From Hexactinellida sp. DTS-2022 (taxonomy: Eukaryota; Porifera; Hexactinellida): a DNA stretch of 64,000 nt. A program made the translations under genes and the position numbers. The notes below the pieces were generated by a model that was not told the origin of the DNA, made no database searches, and saw nothing but the letters and a program-made list of their open reading frames with translations. Positions 21,828-32,600 of this stretch are shown piece after piece. Location: positions 682,001 through 746,000 of the forward strand of contig JAPNXP010000008.1 in the NCBI GenBank assembly GCA_028753945.1, read 5' to 3'. The stretch's first letter is position 1, and each line of letters starts with the position of its first letter.

Positions 21828-24800
21828 TCATTGATTCTGTGAATAATTTTTTTGATTAAGAAACTGACTGTTTGGGTTATGAGTGACTTGATAATCATTT
21901 TGTATCTTCAAATCAGCCTCTAGCCTGGATATTTGACTTGGTAGACAATTCTGATTATCAAAAACAGGGGTTGGAAAGTTATTAGAAAGTGTTTGTTGAT
22001 TATCTAAGTGAACGTTTAGTTGGGTTTGTCGTGAAAGATGATTAGGAGTGGAAGAGATAAACTCATTGTTAGAGAAATCTCGTGAGGAACAAGCATCAAG
22101 TAATTGAACATTTTCAAAATTGTAGTCATTCATAATGTGTTGATCATTTAATTGGTAGGTTACATTGATGGGGTATTGTGGTACACAATTTCCCTGTCGA
22201 TTATATGACTGATGTGGTAAAAACTCGTCAGTGGCATGATACGGGGTTGAAGCCATCTGCTGGGAATAAGGGAGCAGTTGTATAGGAGCAATTGATTCAT
22301 CTTGCTGGGGGATAGGCTCTAGTGAATGGTGAGTATTTACATTTTGGAGACTGGTAGATAAAGAATTACGATTGTACAATTCTTGTCGATTTTGATGGCT
22401 GGTGATTTGAGAATTTGGAAGTCTTCTAGGTTGTCTAGTTGATACCGAGTGAGGAACTATTCCTTGATGGATGTTGGTAGAAAGATATAAGGGATTTAAT
22501 ACTATTTGTTGTTGTATATCTGTGGTTAGAGATTGGGGAACTATTTCTTGATGGATGTTGGTAGATAAAGACTGAGGATTAAAAACTATTTGTTGTTGTA
22601 TATCTGTGGTTAGAGATTGGGGAACTATTTCTTGATGGATGTTGTCAGATAGAGAATGAGGATTAAATAATTCTTGTTGTTGTATACTTGTGTTTAGAGT
22701 TTGGGGAACTATTTCTTGATGGATGTTGGTAGATAAAGACTGAGGATTAAATAGTTCTTGCTGTTGTATACTTGTGTTTAGAGTTTGGGGAACTATTCCT
22801 TGATGGATGTTGGTAGATAAAGACTGAGGATTGAATACTTCTTGCTGTTGTATACCTGTGGTTAGAGATAGGGGAACTGTTCCTTGGTGGATGTTGGTAG
22901 ATAAAGACTGAGGATTGAATACTTCTTGCTGTGGTATACTTGTGGTTAGAGATTGGGGAACTATTCCTTGGTGGATGTTGTTAGATAAAGAGTAAGGATT
23001 GAATATTTCTTGATGCTGTATATTTGTAGCTAGAGATTGGGGAACTATTCCTTGATGAATGTTGGTAGATAAAGACTGAGGTTTGAATACTTCTTGTTGT
23101 TCTATACTTGTGGCTAGAGATTGGGGAACTATTCCTTGGTGGATGTTGTTAGATAGATAATTTGGGTTAAATACTTCTTGCTGTTGTATACTAGTGGCTA
23201 GAGATTGGGGAACTATTCCTTGGTGGATGTTGGAAGATAAAGACTGAGGATTGAATACTTCTTGCTGTGGTATACTTGTGGTTAGAGATTGGGGAACTGT
23301 TCCTTGGTGGATGTTGGTAGATAGAGAGTGAGGATTGAATACTTCTTGTTGTTGTATACTTGTGTTTAGAGTTTGGGGAACTATTCCTTGATGGATGTTG
23401 GTAGATAAAGACTGAGGGTTGAATACTTCTTGCTGTGGTATACTTGTGTTTAGAGTTTGGGGAACTGTTCCTTGGTGGATGTTGGTAGATAGAGAGTGAG
23501 GATTGAATACTTCTTGATGCTGTATACTTGTGGTTAGAGATTGGGGAACTATTCCTTGATAGATGTTGGTAGATAAAGAGTGAGGATTGAATATTTCTTG
23601 ATGCTGTATATTTGTAGCTAGAGATTGGGGAACTATTCCTTGATGGATGTTGGTAGATAGAGAGTGAGGATTTAATAATTCTTGTTGTTGTATATCTGTG
23701 GCTAGAGATTGGGGAACTATTCCTTGATGGATATTGGTAGATATAGAGTGAGGATTGAATAATTCTTGATGTTGTAAATTTGTAGCTAAGGATTGGGGAA
23801 CTGTTCCTTGATGGATGTTGTTAGATAGATAATTTGGGTTGAATACTTCTTGCTGTTGTATACTAGTGGCTAGAGATTGGGGAACTATTCCTTGGTGGAT
23901 GTTGGTAGATAAAGACTGAGGATTGAATAATTCTTGATGCTGTATATTTGTAGCTAAGGATTGGGGAACTGTTCCTTGATGGACGTTGGTAGGTAGAGAA
24001 TCTGGATTGAATAATTCTTGATGCTGTATATTTGCAGCTAAGGATTGAGGAACTTTTCTTTGATGGATGTTATTAGATAGATAATTTGGGTTAAATAGTT
24101 CTTGATGCTGTATATCTGTGGGTAGAGATTTGGGAACTATTACTTGATGGGTGTTGTTAGAAAGAGAGTGAGGATTGAATACTTCTTGTTGTGGTTCAAT
24201 TGTGACTAGAGATTGGGGAATTATTCCTTGTTGAATGTTGTTATATATAGGATTGACTACTTGCTGTTGTTGATTACTTATGGTTAGAGATTGGGGAACC
24301 ATTCTTTGATGGATGTTGTTTGATAGACAATTAGGATTTAATACTTTTTGTTGTGGTTCAATTATGGGTAGAGATTGGGGAACTATTCGTTGTTGGAATT
24401 TGGTAGATATAGAATGTGGATTGTATAATTCTTGATGTTGATTACTTGTGGCTAAAGGTTGAGGATTAATTCCTTGATGGATGTTGTTAGATAGAGAATG
24501 AGGATTTAATACTTTTTGATTATGTATATTTGTGGCTAGAGATTGGGGAACAATTCCGGGATTATTGGTAGTTGATAATGAATTTGGAGTATATATTTCT
24601 TCCCCTTCATGAGTCATTTGAGTCATTTCATTTTGAGGGTTGGAAATAAAAAATTGAGGAATAACAACTTCTTGTTGAAGGTTAGTGGGTGGAAAATTAG
24701 GAATTACTCCTTGCTGGAGGTTGGTTGTTAGAGAATGAGGATTTAGTATTCCTTGTTGGGAGATGTTGATTTCTCTTCTTTCTGATTGGATATTTGAAAG

Positions 24801-26069
24801 TTCTGATGGAACATTTACATTTTGTTGTGATTCCTTTATTGCGTTATTGATATTCAATGTTCTTGAACTGATAGGTATTGATGACAACATAGATGAACAT
24901 CTGGCTGTTTCAGATTGACCTCCTGAATAAGATGATATTATCCCAGGATCGGGTTGCATGGAGAACACATCTTGGTATTGAGTTTGAAATTCAAAATATG
25001 AATTGGGTTCTTCTAAATCATTCGAATAGAAAGGAATGTCTGAAGGTAATTTTGGTATCCAATGTTGAGGCACTTCGGTGTGTATTTCCGATTGTATAGT
25101 TGAAATATCTGCATCAATGGGATACTGCTGATAAGAATGCCAGCTGTGTTCATCAGGTACTGTTTCTGTAGGTATTTGTACATCATCTTGTAAAGATAGA
25201 GTTGATATGGATTCATTTTCTAAATTTAATTCATGGGTCATTTTGGGTTTAGACTGTGACTTACTATCAATGCAAGCATTTTCAATCGAAAAATCAAGTG
25301 AATTTTCCTCCCCTAAGGCTTGAGAAATAGTGATTATCAAGCTTCCTATTTCACCCGGATTAATACTACCGGAATTATAAAATGTGGATCTCGAACGCAA
25401 CCAAATCCAACCATTTTTTGTTTTGCTCAAATACTCGTCAGTCATAGTTTCCCCCTTTTCGAATAACACATTAAATGCTCCCGCTAATTTAGTAACAAAT
25501 GAGGAATGCAGGAAGTCTAAAGCTGAAAGGCCTTTAATGTCATCCAATTCAAAATCGATATATTTAGAAGCTCGTTGGTCTTGATGTAGGATTGTCATTG
25601 TTCTAACATCCATGAGAGTAACAAATGTATGTTCATTGACTGGCAGGTCAACCATCTCATCGATAAAAACAGGTTTGCAAAGAGCATGGATTAATCCCCC
25701 ATTTTGCATGTTGATAATACCGTTTAGTCTGTAGAGACGGTAACCTGGAGTGACGATGAGAATATTACGGGATTTCCTCGAAGGAGCGCGTAGCCTACAA
25801 TAGCATAAGAATTTCTTTTTACTATTTTCGCGAGAGTAGGGTTCACCTGTTTTCAAATTTATTAGAATGTCCTTCAACTCATTTAAATCATCTGGGTACA
25901 TAATTTTATTGATGGGCTGGCCAATCAATTTACTATTTAGTATGCTGATATAATTACTGGAGTTAGGGCTAACATAACAAATTGTCAAATATGGATCTAA
26001 AACGATGTAAAAATGATCGATATATTCCAATGTTAATTGTTCAAACTCTTCTGGCATCATGCTTAAGAT
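21828..26069 (-). CDS. AHR-like bHLH-PAS transcription factor, large 3' exon (PAS-A, PAS-B, repeat array)
   Basis: An open frame of 1413 codons with a stop at 21830-21828. It begins after a strong 3' splice site (TTCGCATTCTCTCCTCTAG, AG at 26071-26070). Joined in phase 0 to the bHLH exon at 33545-33745 it gives a nuclear protein of about 1480 residues. PAS-A is at about residues 80-135 (DHFYIVLDPYLTICYVSPNS...IMYPDDLNELKDIL), followed by FLCYCRLRAPS, the segment typical between PAS-A and PAS-B. PAS-B is at about 213-318 (TFVTLMDVRTMTILHQDQRA...TKNGWIWLRSRSTFYNS). The rest is low-complexity, Q/N/S-rich, as in bHLH-PAS transactivation regions. About 25 tandem 28-residue units span about 588-1275, then about 200 unique residues. 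The family binds DNA as heterodimers with ARNT and may sense ligands or stress; ligand, partner and targets are not readable here. Known AHRs are about 800-900 residues, so the repeat array accounts for the excess. Assignment to bHLH-PAS is firm; the AHR subclass is an inference from the bHLH exon. Confidence 0.85.
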   Translation of the reverse strand: MLSMMPEEFEQLTLEYIDHFYIVLDPYLTICYVSPNSSNYISILNSKLIGQPINKIMYPDDLNELKDILINLKTGEPYSRENSKKKFLCYCRLRAPSRKSRNILIVTPGYRLYRLNGIINMQNGGLIHALCKPVFIDEMVDLPVNEHTFVTLMDVRTMTILHQDQRASKYIDFELDDIKGLSALDFLHSSFVTKLAGAFNVLFEKGETMTDEYLSKTKNGWIWLRSRSTFYNSGSINPGEIGSLIITISQALGEENSLDFSIENACIDSKSQSKPKMTHELNLENESISTLSLQDDVQIPTETVPDEHSWHSYQQYPIDADISTIQSEIHTEVPQHWIPKLPSDIPFYSNDLEEPNSYFEFQTQYQDVFSMQPDPGIISSYSGGQSETARCSSMLSSIPISSRTLNINNAIKESQQNVNVPSELSNIQSERREINISQQGILNPHSLTTNLQQGVIPNFPPTNLQQEVVIPQFFISNPQNEMTQMTHEGEEIYTPNSLSTTNNPGIVPQSLATNIHNQKVLNPHSLSNNIHQGINPQPLATSNQHQELYNPHSISTKFQQRIVPQSLPIIEPQQKVLNPNCLSNNIHQRMVPQSLTISNQQQQVVNPIYNNIQQGIIPQSLVTIEPQQEVFNPHSLSNNTHQVIVPKSLPTDIQHQELFNPNYLSNNIHQRKVPQSLAANIQHQELFNPDSLPTNVHQGTVPQSLATNIQHQELFNPQSLSTNIHQGIVPQSLATSIQQQEVFNPNYLSNNIHQGTVPQSLATNLQHQELFNPHSISTNIHQGIVPQSLATDIQQQELLNPHSLSTNIHQGIVPQSLATNIQHQEIFNPHSLSTNIYQGIVPQSLTTSIQHQEVFNPHSLSTNIHQGTVPQTLNTSIPQQEVFNPQSLSTNIHQGIVPQTLNTSIQQQEVFNPHSLSTNIHQGTVPQSLTTSIPQQEVFNPQSLSSNIHQGIVPQSLATSIQQQEVFNPNYLSNNIHQGIVPQSLATSIEQQEVFKPQSLSTNIHQGIVPQSLATNIQHQEIFNPYSLSNNIHQGIVPQSLTTSIPQQEVFNPQSLSTNIHQGTVPLSLTTGIQQQEVFNPQSLSTNIHQGIVPQTLNTSIQQQELFNPQSLSTNIHQEIVPQTLNTSIQQQELFNPHSLSDNIHQEIVPQSLTTDIQQQIVFNPQSLSTNIHQEIVPQSLTTDIQQQIVLNPLYLSTNIHQGIVPHSVSTRQPRRLPNSQITSHQNRQELYNRNSLSTSLQNVNTHHSLEPIPQQDESIAPIQLLPYSQQMASTPYHATDEFLPHQSYNRQGNCVPQYPINVTYQLNDQHIMNDYNFENVQLLDACSSRDFSNNEFISSTPNHLSRQTQLNVHLDNQQTLSNNFPTPVFDNQNCLPSQISRLEADLKIQNDYQVTHNPNSQFLNQKNYSQNQ
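22448..24511 (-). repeat. 84-bp coding tandem repeat (about 25 units of 28 residues)
   Basis: The consensus residues are NPHSLSTNIHQGIVPQSLAT followed by SIQQQEVF. Units are exactly 28 residues apart; one early unit is two residues shorter (NPIYNNIQQG...). Towards the 5' end of the gene the units are more diverged, while central and 3' units are highly uniform. All changes keep frame. Variable positions fall in blocks: HSLST/QSLST/NYLSN, then ATSIQQQEV/TTSIPQQEV/NTSIQQQEV. Confidence 0.92.
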
Positions 26070-26259
26070 CTAGAGGAGAGAATGCGAACATAATACAGTA
26101 GAATTCGGTAAATACGAACTGGGTTATTAACAAACACTCAAAACAACTGTAATTTTAGTTATTTAATTCAATTTGTAAATTATATATATGAATTCATAAT
26201 TACTTTGCTCACTGTTACAAAAATATTTAACTTAGTACTTAAATGGGAATTAAAATAAA

Positions 26260-26372
26260 CTAAAATTATAGTTGTCCCTACAATATTCTCTTGGAGGCAC
26301 TATTTTGGGTTTTGGTGGTTGAGTGACAGTGCCTCCATAACAGTAATGTCCGCACAATTGTAATATAAAATT
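26260..26372. repeat. Palindromic core repeat, diverged copy h
   Basis: Only the middle (TTGGAGGCACTATTTTGGG ... CAGTGCCTCCA) and the flanking AAAATTATAGTTGT / ACAATTGTAATATAAAATT arms remain. Confidence 0.55.
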
Positions 26373-26429
26373 GTTTTATCCGCTTAGGCGGGATGAAATT
26401 TAAACTTATTATACTTTGTGTTTAATATA

Positions 26430-26614
26430 CAGTCGACTCCGCAGTCTCCGCTTAATATAGAGTGATTAGAGTCACCTCGGGACCAGGTTGCTTTGACCCG
26501 ATTAAGCGGAGAATTCTATTAATGAAATATTTTAAGCCAAACTGTCATTCCGTCCTATAATCCTGGGAAACTTTGACCCAATTAAGCGGTGGCTCTATTA
26601 AGCGGAGTTGAATG
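26430..26614. mobile_element. pogo-type MITE (185 bp)
   Basis: Ends are CAGTCGACTCCGCAGTCTCC and CTATTAAGCGGAGTTGAATG, flanked by TA on both sides. CCGCTTAATA words are repeated inside. A truncated relative is at 5900. Confidence 0.75.
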
Positions 26615-27147
26615 TATTTACAAAAGACACTCGTTAATCGTTAATATCTACCCATTAGTGAATGCATCAATATTATATATTTTATATTAGTTTAACCAAT
26701 TAACACAGTAGATATCACATTTTTGTTATTCTATACTTAACCAAAAGTAATAGAATAATTTATACGCACGTATACATACAAGCGCGCTCCGCTTGCAAGG
26801 TCGCTTTGCGGCAGAACACAACCAACACCAACCGCTTAGCGGCTAATGCAATGTGTGGTATAGGGGCGTCAATTTGAAAAAAAGATTGGGAGGGAGGGGG
26901 GGCGAACATCATATGGTTTCATCAAGATGAAAAGAGTCAGTTATAATAAAGGTTAAGAGTTGATTAAGGATTAGATAGTATCTGGGTATAGTAACTCTAA
27001 AATCAGTTATATTTTGAATTGAATTAATAAGCATAATATTTAACGATTCAAAGTGAAAAACGTAGTCAATTATAAATTAATATTTAGCATTATTAATGTG
27101 CTTCTTCTAGCAAAAGCGTTATAGTAGGGTCCTACTATTGTTTATAC

Positions 27148-27302
27148 CAGAGATTCCCAACCTTTTTCAACCGTGGACCCCCTATAGTAAATATTAGACC
27201 TTCTGTGGACCCCCTCCCATTGTCCGTAATACATCCTGTGGACCCCTTACAGCCTTCGGTGGACCCCCAAGGGGTCCATGGACCCCAGGTTGGGAACCAC
27301 TG
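27148..27302. mobile_element. hAT MITE, CAGAGATTCCCAACC family (155 bp)
   Basis: A perfect 8-bp target duplication GTTTATAC lies at 27140-27147 and 27303-27310. Ends are CAGAGATTCCCAACC and GGTTGGGAACCACTG. GTGGACCCC words fill the interior. A sister copy is at 29963-30096. Confidence 0.93.
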
Positions 27303-27499
27303 GTTTATACTATAAGATGCACAGTTCTAAAATCGTTCTGATGGAGTTCCGTCCGGCCGTACGCATTCGGCTGACTAGACCAATTGTAGAGATTTCAAAT
27401 TTAGACAGGGGATAGAGAATTTCCTGAAGATGATTACCTCGAAGCCCGATTAGTTAATTTTATCTTTGTTTGCTAGTTATATCGAAATTTGTGTTCTGC

Positions 27500-27665
27500 T
27501 AGCAGGCCTGGGGTAATAGTAATATGTAATAGTAATTGTATTATTAACGATTACATTTTAGAAGTAATAGTAATAGTAATAAGTAATAGTGTTTCAAATA
27601 GGATGTAATAGTAATAGTAATAGTAATTGAACCTATTGTAATAGGAATTATCTATTACAATTCTA
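27500..27665. repeat. (TAATAG)-type microsatellite
   Basis: Imperfect TAATAG/TAATAGTAA runs, with the complementary ATTACTATT absent. It starts after CAGGCCTGGGG, an end-like sequence that partly recurs as CAGACATGGGG at about 27900. Confidence 0.7.
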
Positions 27666-27899
27666 CAACTTCGGACTGGCTTATTTGATTTTTCGTGAAG
27701 AAATAGGAAGTTGTTAAAATAAATTTAAGGCAAGATGATTATCGATTTGAATTTGTCATTATATTGAAATTAGTTGTTTTATTGAAATTAGTTGTTTTCT
27801 TAGGTTAGATAATATGTTTTTGTTTGTGTGGGATAATCAATTAAAATAATAAACTTCAGACATTCTGAATCATAGCAGAGTCTTAGTAAATGTCTAGCA

Positions 27900-28155
27900 G
27901 ACATGGGGTCAAGCCCTTTCAAAAGGGCTTAAGTCCAAGCCCATCCCTAATCAGAAGGGCTTAAGCCCAAGCCCTTTTTCTAAGCCCTTTTTGAAAAAGG
28001 GCTTAAGTCCAAGCTCAAGCCCCTAATAAAGGGCTTAAGTCCGGACTTAAGTCTTTTACTCTAATTATTTAGAAATCCATACCGTATTTTATTGAATAAG
28101 TGCCTTGAAAAGAGCTTGAAAAAGGGCTTGAAAGGGCTTGAAGCTCATCTATAAA
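27900..28155. repeat. AAGGGCTTAAG-rich repeat (probable hAT end)
   Basis: About ten direct or inverted AAGGGCTTAAG/CAAGCCC words follow CAGACATGGGGTCAAGCCC. This is typical of subterminal binding-site clusters, but no second terminus was found. Confidence 0.5.
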
Positions 28156-28639
28156 GGGTTCCTATAATAAGGTATACTAGATTTCTTTATTGTAATTATG
28201 ATATCAACAATAACTTGAATCGAAATAACACTGAATCAATTGAATTATAGATCATAGTAGATCTTCATCGAAACCACGAAATAATTGCATAATTGAATAT
28301 TAATGAATTTACGATTTTAGAAAGTTAAGGGTGAATTGTGGCAACTTTGAGCCTAATTATCGGGAAAGTGAGGACGAATTAAAAAAATCGTGAAGAGCTA
28401 TCAGTTGCAAAATACTTTTCTGATACTAATGATTTGAAATTTTTTCTTGTGATTGCTTTTATTTTCTTATGGGACAAAAAAAGCTGAAAGTCCCGTTAAA
28501 AATTTTTCCAAGTCGAAATTGAAAAACGAGATGCACATTAATCAACAACCAGACACCTATCCTGAAAATCTCAGAGCTCTAGCACTTATGGTTTAGCCTG
28601 GGAAGGCGACACGGAGAAATAAAACAAAATCCAAGACAG

Positions 28640-28735
28640 TAAGATTAGAACTGGGCCACTATACTATAGTATAGTCGGTACAGTAAAAACAATACTGGGC
28701 CACTATACTATAGCATAGTCGGCACAGTAAAAACA
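28640..28735. repeat. Two ACTATACTATAGTATAGT palindrome cassettes
   Basis: One perfect copy and one with a single change (ATAGCATAG), each in the same CTGGGCC...CAGTAAAAACAA frame, in tandem about 44 bp apart. Confidence 0.7.
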
Positions 28736-28759
28736 ATAAATATTTCATAATATAAATTT

Positions 28760-28985
28760 TTAAATGCGAAATTCGAATTCAGCATACTTGTTTACCTATA
28801 ACACCCGCTCAAAGCTAACTTCTGGGTTGATTTTGAATCTTCATTAATTTGTTTACCTATTTTGTGTAAACAACACCAATAAATATTCATATTAGAAATT
28901 TGTAAATACGAAATTCGTGATCAGCATACTTGTTCCGGACAATCCGGACAAACAAACAAACAAACAAACAAACAAACACACAACA
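28760..28985. repeat. Single inverted copy of the 142-bp repeat, with (CAAA)n tail
   Basis: It is the reverse complement of the tandem unit at 45789-46180 (TTGTTTACCTAT...GAAATTCGTGATCAGCATAC). It is followed by CCGGACAATCCGGAC and a CAAA microsatellite at about 28950-28980. Confidence 0.6.
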
Positions 28986-29239
28986 ATCGAGTTTTAATAA
29001 TATAGATTTTTTATTTGTATGTAAATAACAACTATTATACCCACAGGGCTGATTTGGCATACAGGGGTATTTTGGGTCTGGCTCAGACAAGTTCGAGTCT
29101 TTACCAAAAATTCACACTCACCGTGGAGTCATTGTCACATTTTTAAAGTGTGAAAATCCACCTAACTGCTTATAGCTCACACTCCATTATATATAAAAAC
29201 GTGAAAATTTAATACAATATGCAGATTAATAGTACCAAT

Positions 29240-30118
29240 CATAGCATTCTATACTCTAAGGCAATGCCGCGGTTGAATTGACTTGGACCATGGATGAACT
29301 AGTATAGTCAACTAAATATATGCAATGCAATTATTCTTCGAAATAAGTAATCCAGGGTGCTTCTACTTATGTAATTGTTTTATATAAAGGTGGTCATGTA
29401 CAAGACGCATATTTTTGTGGTGCCACTTTATGCAAAATGTGTATAATCATTTGAATTTATTTTACAATAATCACAAAACTGAGAAAATTGGTTGGAGATA
29501 GAGCATCGAAATGTATTATCATTGAATAGGAAGTTGAGGACGGGCTATCAATTGGATCCATTGAATAAGCAGTAACTATATTCCTTCTCGAGATATTACC
29601 TCAATCATTGAATTCACGTTTCCAAGGCAACAGAGAAATGTGATAACATTCCATAATTGATTCTGAGATATTTTATGCAAAATAACTCCTAGATGGGTTA
29701 GTCACAGCAATTTGTTTGAAAAAGCGAAATTGAACATTTTACATGCGTTCAAAGTTTTGGCATATAATACGGTGACTTCATTTCGACCAAGTGGCACCTC
29801 AAAAATATGCGTCTTGTACATGACCACCTTTATATAAAACAATTACATAAGTAGAAGCACCCTGGATTACTTATCTTGAAGAATAATTGCATTGCATATA
29901 TTTAGTTGACTATCTAGTTCATCCATGGTCCAAGTCCATTCAACCGCGGCATTGCCTTAGAGCAGCGATTCCCAACCTTTTTCAACCGTGGACCCCCTAT
30001 AGTAAATATTAGACATTCTGTGGACCCCCTCCCATTGTCCGTAATACATCCTGTGGACCCCCAAGGGGTCCATGGACCCCAGGTTGGGAACCACTGCCTT
30101 AGAGTATATAATGCTATG
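29240..30118. mobile_element. Long-TIR MITE (about 737 bp plus a nested insertion)
   Basis: The inverted repeats are about 190 bp long. Ends are CATAGCATTCTATACTC and GAGTATATAATGCTATG, with TACCAAT duplicated outside (29233-29239, 30119-30125). The right arm is interrupted by the hAT MITE at 29963-30096. A second complete copy is at 54788-55537. There is no coding frame. Long arms and a 7-8-bp duplication would fit a MULE or hAT derivative; the superfamily is unresolved. Confidence 0.85.
29963..30096. mobile_element. hAT MITE nested in the long-TIR element (134 bp)
   Basis: A perfect 8-bp duplication CCTTAGAG lies at 29955-29962 and 30097-30104. The sequence is a shorter sister of the element at 27148-27302. 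Confidence 0.93.
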
Positions 30119-30179
30119 TACCAATATATCTCTACCAAAATATACAAAATGAAATCCTCTCCAATAACGTGTGATTTAT

Positions 30180-30335
30180 GTAAAGTTAACTTTTGAGAGG
30201 TGTTCACTTTTCATGATTTATCATAACGTGTGCCTTAAAGCAATGGGGAAAATTTGGGACCGAGAAAAAGTGTTCATATTTTGGAGTTGTTCATTTCTTG
30301 GAGGTGTTCGCTTTTGGAGGTTTTACTGTATATCT
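30180..30335. mobile_element. Fragment of GGTGTTCACTTTT-type MITE
   Basis: Shares GAGGTGTTCACTTTTCATG, AATGGGGAAAATTTGGGACC and the end GGTTTTACTGTA with the element nested at 1120-1300. Confidence 0.55.
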
Positions 30336-30683
30336 TATATATTAAATCACAATTATTTTGTTTGTTTTTGTTTGTTTGTTTGTTCAGGAACGGGCAAGAG
30401 CTACAGACTTGAAATTTGGCAGGGGGGTGTGTAATAGTGATATCATATATATCATTATAATATCTATGATAAATTTCACATCTTCCCTCCCTAAAGGTGC
30501 CAAAGCTTTAGCCTATTAAATTCGAGGGTGTTCCAGTATGGATTAGCAGCTAGCATTCAATTAGTATAAAAGGATTTTAGCATATCTATCAATTGTTAAG
30601 TGTGTATTATAGAATGTCTAACAGAGGCTGTGATTTAATTGGAAGAGAGGAAGTTCATTCATCCAATCAGTTATTGTGTTCCC

Positions 30684-30875
30684 CAGGGTTTCATCTATAC
30701 CCCCTCTGAAATTATTTTTTGAGAAAAAAGACCCCCCTGAGATTTTTTCTGACCCCCCTCTCAGGGGGGGGGGGTTTAATTAACTATAGCGAAATGTAAA
30801 TTACCCCCCCCCCCCCCTGACTTCAATTGGACTTCGTTAACCCCCCCCTGAGGTGAAAGTCTAGATCCATCACTG
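30684..30875. mobile_element. hAT MITE with C/G homopolymer interior (192 bp)
   Basis: A perfect 8-bp duplication GTGTTCCC lies at 30676-30683 and 30876-30883. Ends are CAGGGTTTCATCTATACC and GTCTAGATCCATCACTG. The interior has CCCCCCTGA words and long G or C runs. Confidence 0.88.
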
Positions 30876-31300
30876 GTGTTCCCTCTGTCTAGCCATATAT
30901 TTCTTATATTCCATTGTGTCTATTTAATATCCAATTATTATTAATCAATTCAATAACTTCTCCACAGCCCAAAGTCAGGGGTCCACAGAGTTGTACAGTT
31001 CCTTAGTGATATTTAATTTTATATTTGGAGTTGGTATATTATTATACACGGACATGCGTGAATATCTAGAAAATTCTCAGTTCTAATTAGTATAAATATT
31101 CAACAATACAGGTGCTGATAAAGTCCCAATTACAGCCCATCCTTATTTATTACAAAAATGGCAAAATGCGTGAAGCAGGGAGGAGGTATAATTTTTGTTA
31201 ATTTTTCGTTTACAAAACCGACATTTTTATAGGTGCCTAGATTAAGTTTGAGCTCAATCATGCACATACATTACTCAATTTGCATTACGTCTATTGGAGT

Positions 31301-31562
31301 ACCGTATTTACTCGAATAGTAGCCTAGGCGATTAGTGTTTTTTACTCCATTTTTCGACCAATAATTTTGAGCAATTTTCTAGAATATCACATTTTATTAC
31401 AATTTAATTATGATAATCGGTTGATAATCGTATTGTGAGTTATATTAGATGTAAATGTTTACTCCGGGTAGCAGTAATAAATTTTTATTTGCTACTTTAG
31501 GGGGGCGATTATTGGAGGTAGGCGATTATTCGAATAGAGGCTACTATTCGAATAAATACGGT
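31301..31562. mobile_element. MITE, ACCGTATTTACTCGAATAG family (262 bp)
   Basis: Ends are ACCGTATTTACTCGAATAG and CTATTCGAATAAATACGGT, with subterminal GTAGCC/GGCTAC and GGCGATTA words. A relative is at 37902-38089; a probable decayed end is at about 53447 (ACGGTATTCACTTGAATAG). Confidence 0.75.
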
Positions 31563-31569
31563 ATGTGTT

Positions 31570-32545
31570 AAAATACAACCGGCATTTAATTTGAAAGGGC
31601 ATGTATTATAATACAAGTGAGGGCCGCAGGCCCGAGTGCAAGTTCTAAGAACGCGGGTAGCGCGGACGAGCAGCTTGTATATATTATTTGTCCAGAAATT
31701 TCTTTGCAATGCAAATTTTTTTGGAAATTTTACATCACTAAACTGAAATCAATTATCTAAATTTTTCAAATATTTGTTTTGGGAATTGTTTTAAAGTTTC
31801 ATTTATTAAATTGAATATCTCATATATTACATCACGATGATTATTTTTTGTTCGGAATTAATTGAGGAACTGGTAAAAGTTACATTCTGAAACTTTGTAT
31901 AGGTTGGGGATTAGTAAATATAGAAACAAGTTAAATATCTAAGAAAAATATTCACATCTACTTTCTCAAAAGGTTACAAAATTTTATCCAAATAAATTAG
32001 AGGGTTCTCCTAGTATAGGTACAACTATAAACTAGCATCCAATTAGTAAATTTGATTATAGAGTCTCTATCAGTTGTTAAGCTAATTAAACTGTAGAGAC
32101 AAAATTCACGCATGCAATCAAGGATTTGTATACCGTATTCCTAGCCCACATTCTATTTTCTATTTGAAAATCAATAATTACCACAACAGTCGTTCTCAAA
32201 CTGGTCCAAATCCTAAAGTTAGGGGGCCATGAATAGATTATTATTATTAGGAATTTACGGGTTGTGCAGTTCCTGTATTCACAAACAAGCACTATCATCC
32301 AGAAATAGTCTTCAAATTAGTATAAATATTAAAAGATCAGTGAAATGGATTAGTAATTTCCAATGATTTTCACAGCTCAAAAGGTTTGAGATTCCCTAAC
32401 TAATAATTATATTGTTACGTGGTACATATATGCTGTATTTAATGGAATTTAGTTTGGAAATTAATATGCTTGAAATACAAGAAAAGGCCGTATGCCCGAG
32501 TGTCAGATGTGCGTAGCGCGGACGGGAAACTTGTATTTCATAATG
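31570..32545. repeat. Gene-free stretch with a diverged repeat pair
   Basis: CATGTATTATAATACAAG...GCCCGAGTGCAAG...GTAGCGCGGACG...CTTGTAT at about 31598-31685 recurs in similar form at about 32470-32535. No gene is seen between them. Confidence 0.45.
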
Positions 32546-32600
32546 CGATTTAATGTAATATTCACACAACACGGTTCTCACTATCCCTCTGTCATCGGAA

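Noticed and set aside
22448-24511. CRISPR-like reading of the 84-bp repeats
   Set aside because: Units are contiguous without spacers, coding, and in a eukaryotic gene.
24893-25584. Plus- and minus-strand short frames inside the PAS exon
   Set aside because: Shadows of the main frame; the PAS domains and the repeat array lie in one continuous minus-strand frame.
21828-26069. Bacterial PAS sensor kinase or contaminant origin
   Set aside because: No kinase domain; a spliced bHLH exon and AHR-type PAS order fit an animal transcription factor.
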